Positions 7,585 through 17,400 are shown, counted from the stretch's first letter. The stretch: 45,315 nt of DNA from Luteimonas salinisoli (GCF_013425525.1 NZ_JACCKA010000010.1:1-45315); one strand, 5' to 3'. The notes: generated by a model from the sequence alone, not told the origin. Program-made: numbers and translations.

Positions 7585-9008
7585 GGATCTGCGGCGATCT
7601 TCTCCAGACGGGCCTGGATCTCCTCCTCCGGCAACCACTGCCCTCGCACCATCACGCCGGCGCGCCTGCGCACGTTGCCGATGTCGTCGAACGGGTTGGC
7701 TTCGAGCAGGATCAGGTCGGCGCGGCGCCCGGGCGCCACGGCGCCGAATGCGTCGGGCGTGCCGAAATACAGCGCCGGGTTGCGTGTCCCCGTGGCGAGC
7801 ACCTGGTACGGCGTGAGCCCGGCATCGACCATCATCCGCATCTCGTGGTGGATCGAGAACCCGGGCACGTTGAAGAACTGCGGCGCATCCGACCCGAGCG
7901 CGATCGGCGCGCCGGCATCGTGCAGCGCCTTGAGCAGCCGGCGCCGCACCTCGACCAGGCGTCGCGCAGCATCGGGCTGGAAGTCGGCGCGCGCGGCGAA
8001 CTCCCGCTTCGCGCGCGCCCACCCGTCGCGCACCTCGCGCGGCATGTAGCGCATCTCCGGCCAAGCGATCATCGCCTCCGGCGATTCCACCGATGCCAGG
8101 TGCTCGACCAGGCTGAGCGTGGGCACGTTCCAGCTGCCCGCCGCAGCCGTCAGGCGCACCGCCTCGTCGATGCGGCCGGCGTCGATCAGGGCGGCCCAGC
8201 CGCTGCCGAAGAACCCGGGCTCCAGCCCGTCCGTCGCCGCACCCTCAGGCACCAGGAACTCGGCATAGCGGTCGAAGTGATCGATCGAGGTCTGCCGCGC
8301 CTCCAGCGCGCGCACCAGCCCGACTTCCTCCGGGATGTGCCCGCCGAACGGCATGCCGACCGCGCGCGCCGTCTCCGCCATCGCCTCGTAGGCGGCGGCC
8401 GGGATGCTGCCGAGCTTGATCAGGTCGAAACCCGCATCGTGGTGTTCGTGCACCATGCGCGCGGCGTCGGCCGGCGTCCCCGCCTGCTCGGCGTTGAGCC
8501 AGGGGCTGGCCGTGAACAGCGTCGGCCCCAGGAGATCTCCGGACGCGATCCGCTCCCGCAGCGCCAGGTGATAGGCGTGCCCGGCCATGTTGCGCACCGT
8601 GGTCACCCCGTTGGAGACGTACAGGAACAGCACGTCTTCCGCATAGCCGGGATCGTCCGGTCCCGGCACGTGACCGTGCATCTCCGCCAGCCCCGGCATG
8701 AGATACCGCCCGGAGCCGTCGACGCGCTGGGCGCCCTCGGGGATCTCGATCTCGGCTGCCGGCCCGACCGCCACGATCCGATCGCCTTCGACGATCACCG
8801 TGTGGTCCGCAAGGACCGCTTCGCGATCCATCGGCAGCACGTTGACGGCCGTGAACGCGATGATGCCGGCATCGGTACCGGCGCCAGTCGCAGGCGCGAC
8901 CTCGGGTCCGGCGCCTGTCTTCGCCCCGTCGGCGGGCGGCGATGGCGCGCACGCGCACAGTGCGGCGAGCACGAGGCCGGCAGCCCACCGGGGCGCGCAA
9001 GACCGCAT
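7581..9008 (-). CDS. Amidohydrolase family lipoprotein
   Basis: The 475-residue metal-dependent hydrolase is of the amidohydrolase/imidazolonepropionase-like group. A lipoprotein signal MRSCAPRWAAGLVLAALCAC ends in a lipobox (LCAC), so it should be lipidated at the envelope. The metal site is visible: GLAEMHGHVPGP (HxH), the candidate carbamylated Lys in FDLIKLGS, GGHIPEE, SIDHFDRY, and the catalytic Asp in ALGSDAPQF. It may hydrolyse cyclic amides or peptides such as prolyl dipeptides, and the exact substrate is unknown. ATG 9008 is preferred because it begins a compact signal, while ATG 9032 adds eight residues. The gene ends inside a repeat element. Confidence 0.85.
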   Translation of the reverse strand: MRSCAPRWAAGLVLAALCACAPSPPADGAKTGAGPEVAPATGAGTDAGIIAFTAVNVLPMDREAVLADHTVIVEGDRIVAVGPAAEIEIPEGAQRVDGSGRYLMPGLAEMHGHVPGPDDPGYAEDVLFLYVSNGVTTVRNMAGHAYHLALRERIASGDLLGPTLFTASPWLNAEQAGTPADAARMVHEHHDAGFDLIKLGSIPAAAYEAMAETARAVGMPFGGHIPEEVGLVRALEARQTSIDHFDRYAEFLVPEGAATDGLEPGFFGSGWAALIDAGRIDEAVRLTAAAGSWNVPTLSLVEHLASVESPEAMIAWPEMRYMPREVRDGWARAKREFAARADFQPDAARRLVEVRRRLLKALHDAGAPIALGSDAPQFFNVPGFSIHHEMRMMVDAGLTPYQVLATGTRNPALYFGTPDAFGAVAPGRRADLILLEANPFDDIGNVRRRAGVMVRGQWLPEEEIQARLEKIAADP

Positions 9009-9292
9009 CGAGATCGCCGGCAACGATGGCATTGGCGTTCTTGGTTCTACGGAACTGGGACCTTAACCACGCGTGTCGCAAGTACGCAAGTACAAGTGGC
9101 GGGCCAAGGTGTCGTCATCGCTACCGAGGTCCGTCAGTTCATCCCCACCAGCTTCACGGCTGGCGCAAGCACCTGATGCTCGGGTCGACGTCTCCCGTGA
9201 CAGAATCGCCGCCGTCTCCGAGCCTGTTTCTGACCCTTCTCCATTGCGGGCGAATTGTCCCTGGCACGCTTTTCCGTCTCTTGCACGTTTCT

Positions 9293-9388
9293 CCCTGGCG
9301 TCGATCGCCGTATCAGGCCCGCCCCGGAAAACGGGTCGGAACCGTAGTGCCGTTGTGCGCATTTACTCCTGGAGGCTAGGTTCGTCAA
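9293..9388 (-). repeat. Promoter-leader repeat, copy A
   Basis: From CCCTGGCGTCGATCGCCGT through CGGAAAACGGGTCGGAACCG to TTTACTCC this segment matches the leader of the RHS gene at 17401-17497 almost base for base. Read on the minus strand it contains TTGACG (9383-9388), a 17-base spacer, and TAAATG (9360-9365), a plausible sigma-70 promoter. It fires away from the RHS gene and towards the amidohydrolase, 350 bases away. Confidence 0.7.
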
Positions 9389-9555
9389 CTAGCTGCTGCA
9401 AGGATTCTCCGACCCACCTCCGACGACACCGGGCGCACAAACCTAATCTCCGGGCGACGCGAGACCTGGCCTTTCTTTTTATTGGTCAACGACTCCCACG
9501 CAGCGAGAGAAAGTCTACTCTGACCCCTGCTTTCCCTGTTTTCGACCCCTTTTTT

Positions 9556-9627
9556 CGGAACGGGCCGGAACCGCAGTGCCGTTGTGCGTATTTACTCCCG
9601 AAGGAACCGGTCGTCAACAGATTCTTT
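9556..9627 (-). repeat. Promoter-leader repeat, copy B
   Basis: A shorter, more diverged copy: CGGAACGGGCCGGAACCGCA, then GTGCGTATTTACTCCC, then GTCGTCAACAG. On the minus strand it carries TTGACG (9612-9617), 17 bases, and TAAATA (9589-9594). It lies just downstream of the lipoprotein gene. Confidence 0.65.
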
Positions 9628-9695
9628 CGACAACTTCGCAGAGGCCTTTCCAACCTCTGTCATGAACTTCGTTCCGGACAGGAACACGCCCACCC

Positions 9696-10172
9696 TCAGC
9701 GTCCAACATGAATTTCTTCCTCAAGTACCCTCAGATCCTCCAATTTTCCTGCTCTTTCGATATTTCCAGTTGGGTCCGCTCGCTCATAGCGACCAACCAC
9801 GCTAACCAATACCGAGGACCTGCCATCCAGAATCTTCCTGGCGCTGTCAACGCACGCCTGGTCTGCGATCGCGACGCTTTCGACGTCAATAAAGTTCTCT
9901 GCCGCAAAATGATCACGATGAAGGACGCATGAATCGAACTCCACAGACAACACCGACTTTACGGCCAAGTACTGCCCCCGATAGGACTCCGGACTGGACA
10001 GCAGCCTAGGAAACGAGACAACGCACAACGGCACTCCATAACCGTCTTCAACCGAGAAACAAGAGTCCTCATTAGGCCTACTAACGGGAACTGATTCGCC
10101 GCTGCCACGAATACACCCCGACAACGCCAGCATCGGGATAATGAGCAACACTCTAGCGAATACGTTTTGCAT
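9696..10172 (-). CDS. Small lipoprotein downstream of the RHS gene; candidate immunity or accessory protein
   Basis: The 158-residue protein begins MQNVFARVLLIIPMLALSGC, a clear lipoprotein signal with lipobox LSGC, so the mature part is anchored to a membrane facing the periplasm. The rest is soluble, with four further Cys residues (about 38, 50, 81, 105) that could form disulfides. I recognise no family, although DGRSSVLVSVVGRYERAD suggests a small beta-rich domain. The start overlaps the last 20 bases of the RHS gene, implying co-transcription and coupled translation. It shares the RHS tip's lower GC. Position and tip-matched composition make it a candidate immunity protein, but a cytoplasmic toxin would not normally be blocked by a lipoprotein, so an accessory role is equally possible. 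Confidence 0.7.
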   Translation of the reverse strand: MQNVFARVLLIIPMLALSGCIRGSGESVPVSRPNEDSCFSVEDGYGVPLCVVSFPRLLSSPESYRGQYLAVKSVLSVEFDSCVLHRDHFAAENFIDVESVAIADQACVDSARKILDGRSSVLVSVVGRYERADPTGNIERAGKLEDLRVLEEEIHVGR

Positions 10173-13100
10173 GATCTACGTAACCATCCCATGTCGACAC
10201 GCCAGGAATTTTTCCAACAACGGAAGTATTGAACGAGTAGATGCGCCCATCTGGACGAGAAACATACGCAGTCTGGTGGGCACCAGAGAACCCCCTTTCA
10301 CTCCAGGCGAACGCCAGGTCGTCTCCTGAGAATCTAGATGCCACTGGATGCGTATGCAACGATCCCGCCACACGACCCCCGGCCAGACTCTGACTCAATC
10401 GAAGAGTGACACCGCAACCCAATGCTCCGTGCCCACACATCTGACCATCGCTGACCACCGTCCCGGCTTCATAGTAGTCGCCATTCTTGAAGAATCGCAC
10501 GCCGACCTCGACATCATATCGGTCCGTTACGGGTTGCAGCGCATCCGATGTTGCCGTCGCAAGATCGTCCAGCACCGTGTACTTGCGTGACCGAACAGCC
10601 TCCATAGCTGCCTCGCCCTGCTCAATTGCGAGCTCCTTCAGATGCTTTGAGTATGCCCCTTCGCGGCCGCCGTCCGGACTTCTGGAACGACCACCCCCCA
10701 TCATCGCCGCCTGGATCGATCCACTTATCGCCCCATTGGCGAATTTTCCACCGCTCAGCGCTGAAATCGTGCCGCCGATTAACGCGCCTTTGACTCCCCT
10801 AATCGCTCCGTTGCGATGCCCCGCCTGGGGCATGAACGCCGTGGTCAATCCGGCAGCCATGAAACCGCTGCCAAAACTTCCACCCTGCAAAGATTCTACG
10901 ATACCGCCGGTGATCGCTTGGGTCGCCACCATCTGCATGTACCCCCAATCATTGGCGATCGCTGCCCACCCGAGCCCAAAGCTAACACCGGCAGTGAAGG
11001 CCCCATACACGCCGCCACGCAAACTTCCCGTTGAGGCATAGCCAGAGGCCGCTCCGAACGCCATTGCCATACCCAGCTTCGCAAAGAATCCTCCATCCAT
11101 CCCTGCGGTCACATAGGTCCCGACGATCGCAATCGCAATTCCCAAGATCTTTCTAAAACTGATCATTCCCGTCGGATCCGTATAAACCAACGGGTTGTTG
11201 AACACATACGTGTACGCATTCCACCCCTGCAGGTTCCCCGGCGCCTGGATCACCGGGTCCGGCTGCAGGAAGCGGTGCAGGGTGGGATCGTAGATCCGGC
11301 CGTTCATGTGGATCACGTCCAGGCCGTCGAGGTGCTCGTGGCCGGTGTAGCCGCGTGGGGTGATTGCGGCGGCGGTGCCGGCGGCGGTGGGGTCGGTATA
11401 GCTGCGCCTGGATCCGTAGGCGCGGTAGTCCTGGCTGTTCTGCACCACGCCGCTGGCGTCGGTGATGCGCACCACGCTGCCCAGGTGATCGTGGAACAGG
11501 TAGCGGTTGGTCGCGGTGCTGCCGACGATGGTCTGCAGCATGACGCCGGCAATGTTGCGCTTGATGGTGGTGGCGGCGCCCTCGGTGACGATCTCGACGT
11601 TGCCGATGTACAGCGTGCGCCGGCCGTTCTGGTCCTCGCGCTTGTAGCGCTGGCCATCCGGGCCGTACCAGAACCGGGCGCGGGTGCCGTTGCCCAGCCG
11701 GACCTCGTGCGCCTTGTCGTCGAGGCTGTAGTGCACGGTGCGGTCGTTGGCCGTACCCGGGGCGTCGCGACTGGTCTGGTTGCCGCGCGCGTCGTAGTAG
11801 TAGTGCATGTCGCGGTACTGGGCCACGCGGTGGGGTCTGGCGCCGGTGGTGTTGCCGCTGCCGTAGCCGCTGTTGCCGGCGCCCAGTCCACAGCCGGCGC
11901 GGCCGTCATAGACGTAGTTGTGGTTGCCGCCGTCCTCATCGCGGCGGCAGGGGTTGCCCAGGCGATCGTAGCTCTGCGCCAGCAGAGTCTGGTTGACGGT
12001 GGCGCCGTTGCGCATCGTCAGCTTGGCGCTGCTGAAACGGTTGAGGTTGTCGTAGGCGAAGGTCTCCAGGTAGCGGCTTTCCTTGCGCTGGGTGCTGAGG
12101 TTGCCGGCCATGTCCCAGCCGTAGGCCTCGTCCATCAGGTTGCAGGTGGTGGCGTTGCCGGCGCAGATGCGCGCGAGCCGGCCGGTATTGGCCCAGTATT
12201 CGCGCGACACGCGCATTGCGTCGTTGTAGCTGCGCCGCTCCTCGGTGACGTTGCCCCAGGCGTCCGCCTCCAGGTGCTCGAGATAGGTGTTGGCGCTACC
12301 GGGGCAGTTGCCGCTGGTATCGGCCTCGTTGCTGTTGCACACCGCCCGGGTCATGCCGCGCGCGTTGAAGGAAGATTTCGACCACCTGCCCGAAGCGTCC
12401 AGTACCTTCCAGGGCCGCCCCAGGCTGTCGTACTGGACGGCGGTGGGATAGCTGGTGCCATCGATGACCGTTGTCGCGCCCAAACCTCGGCCCAGGCTGT
12501 CGTAGGTGTAGCTGCGGCTGTAGCTCAGCGCGGTACCGGACTGCCCCTGCCAGGCCAGGTAGGTGCCCCAGATGGTCTCGTTGGCCGGCTGGCCACGGCC
12601 ATTGGCGGCGGTGTCGAAGTTGAACGTGGAGCGCGACTCGATGGTGCCGTCGGCGGTCTTGACGATGCGCCGCCAGACCCGCCCGCGACCGTCGATCTCG
12701 TTCTCGATGCGATTGCCGATGCTGTCCTGCTGGGCGATCAGCTCACCCAGGGCGTTGTACTCGAAATGGGTCGTGCCGGAGTCCGGATCGACCTGCCGAA
12801 TCTTCCGGCCCGCGGCGTCGTAGTAGAAGGTATTGCGGATCTGGCCGCGCCCCGAGTCGCGGTGGACATAGAAGAGGCTGCCGTCCGCGTAATAGCTGTA
12901 CACGGTGTCGGTGCCGATTGCATCGGTCACCTTGGTCAGCTCGCCCAGGCCGTTGCGGGTCTGGGTGGTGGCCTTGCCGCGCTGGTCGGTCACGGTGGTC
13001 GCCAGGCCGGCGTAGGCCGTCTGGACCGTGCTGGTGTCCGCGCCGGTCACCAGGGCCGGACGCCCGAGCGCGTCGTAGGTGGTGGTGTTCCAGGCGCGCC

Positions 13101-16100
13101 CGGCGGTGCAGACGTTCGCGGCGACCGACGGCCCTGCGCCGCCCGCCGTGCTTGCGGTACCCGCCAGGAAGAACGGATTGGACACGCGCCGCGGCCGGCC
13201 GGCCGCATCGTAGTCGGTGCAGACCGCGGACGCGTCCTTGCCGCTGACGCCCACGTTGAAGCTCTGGGTGGCCTGCAGGATCGGACGGCCCAGCGCATCG
13301 AAGTAGGTCCACTGCACCGGCGCCGCCTCGGGGGTGATCTGCTGGCGGAACTTCGCGCCCGCCGGACAGGTGATGGTGCCGCCGCACCAGCGGTAGTGGG
13401 TGCGGCTCTCGACACCGCCGGCGGGATCGCCAGGGGTGCTTCCCGGCACCGTTTCGACCCAGGTGTAGAAGGGGCGCCCGAAGCTGCCGGTCACCGCGAG
13501 GGTATCGACGCCGTTGACGTCGTAGGCCTGGGTGACGTCGCCGAAGATGTTCCGCGCGACCACGGTCTGGGTCTTGATCTCGATGCTGCCCGAGGCCGAC
13601 TGGAACGGCTCGTAGGTCGCCAGCGCGTAGCGCCCGCGGCTGTCGAAGGTGGTGCGCGAATAGCGGTGCACCGTCTGCAGGTTCGCGGGACGGAAGGTGA
13701 ACCCGCCCGTCGTGCACGGCGAGACCGGCGCCGCGCAGGTCACCGTCTGGACCACGTTGCCGAAGGCATCGCGGGTGTACTCCTTGCGGATGTCCTGGTC
13801 GGCGCCGGCGTCGCGCTGCGAGCGCTCGACCCGCAACAGCCCGGTCACCGGGCCGCTGCCGGTGTCGTAGGCGAAGTCCGCGGTGCGCACCACATCGTCG
13901 CGGCTGGGGCGACGATGGGTGACGGTACTGCTGGTCATGCGCCCGAGGCGCCACAGCGTGGCGTTGTCGGAGTAGGCGTTCTGGGTGATGACGGTGGACA
14001 TCGGCGACGACGCCGTGCCGGTATGGGTATCGACCGAGGTACTGACGACGTTGCCGTACGCGCCATAGTCGAACGTGGTGACGACCTTGCTGGTGGTGGC
14101 GCCGGTGAACGGGTCGCGCAGCGTCTCCTCGGTGCCGAGCGTGCGCACGTGCAGCGGCCGCTGCACGCCGGCCGCGAACAGGGCCGTCCCGGTGCCGATA
14201 TCGCCGTCCGCCTCCCATTCGTGCGTACTGGTGGAGAACACCGAGCCGCCCACGCTCGGGAAGCTCTGCCCGGGGGTGGCGAAGCAGGCATTGGTGATGG
14301 CGCTCCCGTTCAGGCAGGTCGGAATTGCGAAGCTCGCACCGGCGACGACGCGCTTGTTGGTCGACGTCGGCATGCCGATGAAGGGAAAGTTCTGCGCGTA
14401 GTTGCTGCCGACGACGACGTAGCCGCCGGATTGATTGGCGTCGTAGGTGACGATCTGCCGGAAGCCGAGGAAGCCGCGCCCGCCCGCCTGGACCTTGGCG
14501 CCGGTATAGCGGTAGTGCACCGTGGCCAAGGCGTTCGGCGCGCCGGCCTGCGGCGAGCTGCTGGAGACCCGCGCCACGGCGTAGATCGGCGCCAGCAGAT
14601 CCATGACCGGCGAGCCGCGGCCCCAGTTGAGCGCGCGCGATCCGGTATCGCGGCGATGCAGATCCTTGTTGGTCAACGGCGCGAGGACGATATTGGTTTG
14701 CGCGCCCAGGCCGTTGGTGATGCGGGTGATCGTGTCGCGGGGCACGTGGCGACTATTGCTCCGCGAGACGTACACCGTGGGATTGTTCTGCAGGCGCAGC
14801 GACATGAAGTCGAGGTGGCCATCGCCATCGAAGTCGGCGAACAGTGGCGTCATCAGGTTCTGGTTGCAGCCGCTGCCCTCGCAGATCCTGGCGTTGCCGC
14901 CCGGGAGCAGGGCCGATGGGCCGTAACCTCCGTTGGGAAGGGCGTACTTGACGTAGTAGGTCTTGTTGGATCCGGACACGCCGACGTGCACCATGTCGGT
15001 GCGGCCATCGCCGTTGACGTCGACGAATCGCGCATGTTCGCGGTAGTCGCTCAGCGCCAGGGTGCCGCCCCACTGGAACCCGCGGCCGTTGTTGAGCAGA
15101 TACTGCCAGTCCGAATTGCCCGCGTAGCGGACGTAGATGTCGGTGAGCCCGTCGCCGTTGGCGTCGCCCATGACGATCGTCTGGGGCGTGCCCTCCGCCG
15201 GGATCCCGTAGTCCGCCACGGTCACGCTGCTGGAGGTCTGGGATTTGACGGTGAAGGCGTGGAGGCGCTTGCTGTGGTTGGTGACCCAGCACTGCCCCCA
15301 TTCATTGGCCGCAGCCATCACGGCGTCGGACACATAGGGCAGGACGACCGAGCCGGGCTCCTCACCGGCCAGCGCGGCAGTACGGCCACCGAGAGGAATG
15401 ATGTCGTCGCACCCCGGGCCGTAGTTGTAGAAACGGGTATGGGTGGTGACGTGGATCAGCAGGTCCGATGCCGCGTCGCTGTTGAAGTCCGCCATCTGCA
15501 TGAAGCCGGACTTGGTATTGGGGATGCCGGAGACGTAGCGCTCGCAAAAGGAGTTCGGATTGGTGAAGCAGGCCTGCGGCAGCGGCGGCAGCGAGGCCTC
15601 GTCCACGGCAACGACGCGCTCCGACCCCCAGGCGAACGCAGCCCCCTGCCGCTGCATGGTGCGCGCGCGCAAGGCGCCATCGCGCGGATACAGGATGTCG
15701 ACCAGGCCATCGCCGTTGAGGTCCGCCAGCTGGATCTGGTCGTCGACGGCGGTGGAAGACGGCACGAAGATGCCGGCGATCAGGTTCTGGGCGGTGTTGA
15801 AACCGGTGCCGTTGGAAGGATGCAGCCGCCACCCCTGGCCGGTGCCGGCGGAAACCATCAGGTCGTCGCGGCCGTCGCCGTCGTAGTCGAACAGGTGCCA
15901 GGCGCCCTCCCCGCGCGAGGCGATAGCGGCGGGAAGACAGGCGCTGCTCCAGCCCTCGAACGTGGGCCGCCCGGAGGCGTCGAGGCGCGAGAGTCCGGTG
16001 ACGATCCAGTTGGTGGAGCATCCGGAACTGGACCCGCGCAGGTACACGATGTCCGGGCGGCCGTCGCCGTCGATGTCGCCCAGCTTGAATCCGGCCAGGC

Positions 16101-17334
16101 TGCCCATGTCGGTGACCAGATTCGCCGGCTTCTCGACGGTGGCGAACTCGTGCTTGCCCAGGCTCCACTCGAACGTGGTCGGGGCCATGCACACCGCGGC
16201 GCTGCTGTCGCGGCACTCCTGCAGGCCGATCAGCTGATCGAACTGCGAGCCCGGGGCGCTCGCCGCATAGGTCAGCACGTAGTAGCGCGCCTGGTTGGCG
16301 ACAGTGCAGCCGCTCGCCGCCGAGGCGCAGGAGGTGATGCTGGTCAGCCGGTAGCGCTGGGTATGAGTGCTGCCACCCGCCTGGTAGCCGAAGCCCCATT
16401 TCGACGACGGCAGGGCGGTGTAGTTGAAGACGATCTTGGCATAGGGGGCGAGCGCGCTGCCCGACTGGCCGGTCAGCACCGTCTTGCCGGTATAGCGGAC
16501 TTCCTGCAGCAGGTGTTCGGACGACCCGCCCGCCGTTCCCGGGTTCTCCAGGTAGGTGTAGTCGATGTAGTTGCCGGTGGAGTCCTGGAACCGGGTTTGC
16601 GCCCACACCAGCGCCTTTGCGGTGTGCCCGGGTGCGTTGGTCTGCACGTATCCGTCCGGCCGGTTGGCTGCGGCATCGGAGCTGCGGTCGCCGTACCAGG
16701 ACGTCGACCCGTCCTTCCTCGCGACGGTGAAGAACGCCGGCCCGTTGCTGCCGCCGGTGGGCGTGTAGGCGCATACGCGCTGGAAGGACTCGATCTCGGT
16801 GCGCAGGGTCTGGACCGACATGCCCGAGACCGCGGGGCAGGCCGCGCCTCCGGTGCCTGGCACCAGGCGCTGGCCGTCCAGGCAGTAGCGGTCCGTGGCG
16901 GTGTAGTTGATCGCGGCCGGGTTGCCGTCCACCGGCGCGCCGCCGCTGATGAAGTCGCCCGCCTCCCGCGTGGCGCGGCAGCGGCCGATCGCCGACAGGC
17001 CGCCGATCGACCAGCCCTTGCCCAATGGGCCGTACCCGCCCTGGCTGGAGTAGTTGAGGGAAAGCTGCGGCATCACCCCGGCGGTGCCGGGGACGCCGTA
17101 GATCGGCACGGAATAGGTCGCCGCCCCGGATTCGTCGACCCGGAACTCCGCCGCCGTCGCGGCGACCTCGTCGGAAAGAGAGTCGGCAACGATGGCGGTG
17201 GAGGCCGCGCCACCGCCGGGATCGGCGAGCGCCCGCGACCGCTGCAATGCGATCTGCCACATGACCAGAAAGACGAATGCGACGAGCACGAACGCCGGTG
17301 CCTTCGCGCGACGCGACAGCTTCATCAACGCCAT
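10153..17334 (-). CDS. SpvB/VCBS/RHS-repeat protein with JAB-like C-terminal tip
   Basis: This is a 2393-residue secreted RHS/TcdB-like protein. The order is: a signal peptide ending at RSRALA (about residue 38); an SpvB domain (PIYGVPGTAGVMPQLSLNYS, then YGPLGKGWSIGGLSAIGRC); at least seven FG-GAP/VCBS units such as DIDGDGRPDIVYL and DANGDGLTDIYV; a TcdB-middle-like part (GGRGFLGFRQIVTYD); many YD repeats; and the RHS core with HDHLGSVVRITDASG near residue 1950, ending NNPLVYTDPTGM near 2053. The tip has a Gly/Ala hydrophobic stretch (to about 2280) and then a JAB/DUF4329-like domain: H2327, H2329, S2336 and D2339 in LHTHPVASRFSGDD. The tip is clearly more AT-rich than the core. ATG 17334 is preceded by GGGGGAG at eight bases. 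It is probably a polymorphic toxin or self-processing shell protein; the target is unknown. Confidence 0.9.
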   Translation of the reverse strand: MALMKLSRRAKAPAFVLVAFVFLVMWQIALQRSRALADPGGGAASTAIVADSLSDEVAATAAEFRVDESGAATYSVPIYGVPGTAGVMPQLSLNYSSQGGYGPLGKGWSIGGLSAIGRCRATREAGDFISGGAPVDGNPAAINYTATDRYCLDGQRLVPGTGGAACPAVSGMSVQTLRTEIESFQRVCAYTPTGGSNGPAFFTVARKDGSTSWYGDRSSDAAANRPDGYVQTNAPGHTAKALVWAQTRFQDSTGNYIDYTYLENPGTAGGSSEHLLQEVRYTGKTVLTGQSGSALAPYAKIVFNYTALPSSKWGFGYQAGGSTHTQRYRLTSITSCASAASGCTVANQARYYVLTYAASAPGSQFDQLIGLQECRDSSAAVCMAPTTFEWSLGKHEFATVEKPANLVTDMGSLAGFKLGDIDGDGRPDIVYLRGSSSGCSTNWIVTGLSRLDASGRPTFEGWSSACLPAAIASRGEGAWHLFDYDGDGRDDLMVSAGTGQGWRLHPSNGTGFNTAQNLIAGIFVPSSTAVDDQIQLADLNGDGLVDILYPRDGALRARTMQRQGAAFAWGSERVVAVDEASLPPLPQACFTNPNSFCERYVSGIPNTKSGFMQMADFNSDAASDLLIHVTTHTRFYNYGPGCDDIIPLGGRTAALAGEEPGSVVLPYVSDAVMAAANEWGQCWVTNHSKRLHAFTVKSQTSSSVTVADYGIPAEGTPQTIVMGDANGDGLTDIYVRYAGNSDWQYLLNNGRGFQWGGTLALSDYREHARFVDVNGDGRTDMVHVGVSGSNKTYYVKYALPNGGYGPSALLPGGNARICEGSGCNQNLMTPLFADFDGDGHLDFMSLRLQNNPTVYVSRSNSRHVPRDTITRITNGLGAQTNIVLAPLTNKDLHRRDTGSRALNWGRGSPVMDLLAPIYAVARVSSSSPQAGAPNALATVHYRYTGAKVQAGGRGFLGFRQIVTYDANQSGGYVVVGSNYAQNFPFIGMPTSTNKRVVAGASFAIPTCLNGSAITNACFATPGQSFPSVGGSVFSTSTHEWEADGDIGTGTALFAAGVQRPLHVRTLGTEETLRDPFTGATTSKVVTTFDYGAYGNVVSTSVDTHTGTASSPMSTVITQNAYSDNATLWRLGRMTSSTVTHRRPSRDDVVRTADFAYDTGSGPVTGLLRVERSQRDAGADQDIRKEYTRDAFGNVVQTVTCAAPVSPCTTGGFTFRPANLQTVHRYSRTTFDSRGRYALATYEPFQSASGSIEIKTQTVVARNIFGDVTQAYDVNGVDTLAVTGSFGRPFYTWVETVPGSTPGDPAGGVESRTHYRWCGGTITCPAGAKFRQQITPEAAPVQWTYFDALGRPILQATQSFNVGVSGKDASAVCTDYDAAGRPRRVSNPFFLAGTASTAGGAGPSVAANVCTAGRAWNTTTYDALGRPALVTGADTSTVQTAYAGLATTVTDQRGKATTQTRNGLGELTKVTDAIGTDTVYSYYADGSLFYVHRDSGRGQIRNTFYYDAAGRKIRQVDPDSGTTHFEYNALGELIAQQDSIGNRIENEIDGRGRVWRRIVKTADGTIESRSTFNFDTAANGRGQPANETIWGTYLAWQGQSGTALSYSRSYTYDSLGRGLGATTVIDGTSYPTAVQYDSLGRPWKVLDASGRWSKSSFNARGMTRAVCNSNEADTSGNCPGSANTYLEHLEADAWGNVTEERRSYNDAMRVSREYWANTGRLARICAGNATTCNLMDEAYGWDMAGNLSTQRKESRYLETFAYDNLNRFSSAKLTMRNGATVNQTLLAQSYDRLGNPCRRDEDGGNHNYVYDGRAGCGLGAGNSGYGSGNTTGARPHRVAQYRDMHYYYDARGNQTSRDAPGTANDRTVHYSLDDKAHEVRLGNGTRARFWYGPDGQRYKREDQNGRRTLYIGNVEIVTEGAATTIKRNIAGVMLQTIVGSTATNRYLFHDHLGSVVRITDASGVVQNSQDYRAYGSRRSYTDPTAAGTAAAITPRGYTGHEHLDGLDVIHMNGRIYDPTLHRFLQPDPVIQAPGNLQGWNAYTYVFNNPLVYTDPTGMISFRKILGIAIAIVGTYVTAGMDGGFFAKLGMAMAFGAASGYASTGSLRGGVYGAFTAGVSFGLGWAAIANDWGYMQMVATQAITGGIVESLQGGSFGSGFMAAGLTTAFMPQAGHRNGAIRGVKGALIGGTISALSGGKFANGAISGSIQAAMMGGGRSRSPDGGREGAYSKHLKELAIEQGEAAMEAVRSRKYTVLDDLATATSDALQPVTDRYDVEVGVRFFKNGDYYEAGTVVSDGQMCGHGALGCGVTLRLSQSLAGGRVAGSLHTHPVASRFSGDDLAFAWSERGFSGAHQTAYVSRPDGRIYSFNTSVVGKIPGVSTWDGYVDHAKRIR

Positions 17335-17400
17335 GGTGGCGGCTCCCCCCGAAACCGCAGGGCGCGCATCCGGGCGCGCCTGCCTCCATGCCACTGCCGT

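Larger units (their letters stand above)
9009..9695. other. AT-richer non-coding stretch with repeat remnants
   Basis: Base composition drops clearly below that of the flanking genes. No convincing gene is seen. Two copies of a promoter-leader repeat shared with the region upstream of the RHS gene occupy about 9293-9388 and 9556-9627. Between them lies AGTCTACTCTGACCCC (about 9511-9526), a motif I associate with repeat or IS remnants in other proteobacteria, from memory and unchecked. A 212-codon plus-strand frame from 9073 crosses both repeats but is low-complexity and has no family features. Confidence 0.55.

Noticed and set aside
9073..9711. A 212-codon gene in the AT-richer spacer
   Set aside because: It crosses two copies of the promoter-leader repeat, has no recognisable domain or ribosome-binding site, and lies opposite the end of the lipoprotein gene.
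12000..14000. Internal repeats in the RHS region as a tandem array or recombination hotspot
   Set aside because: They correspond to degenerate YD peptide repeats of the RHS shell and are not conserved enough in DNA to be a separate element.
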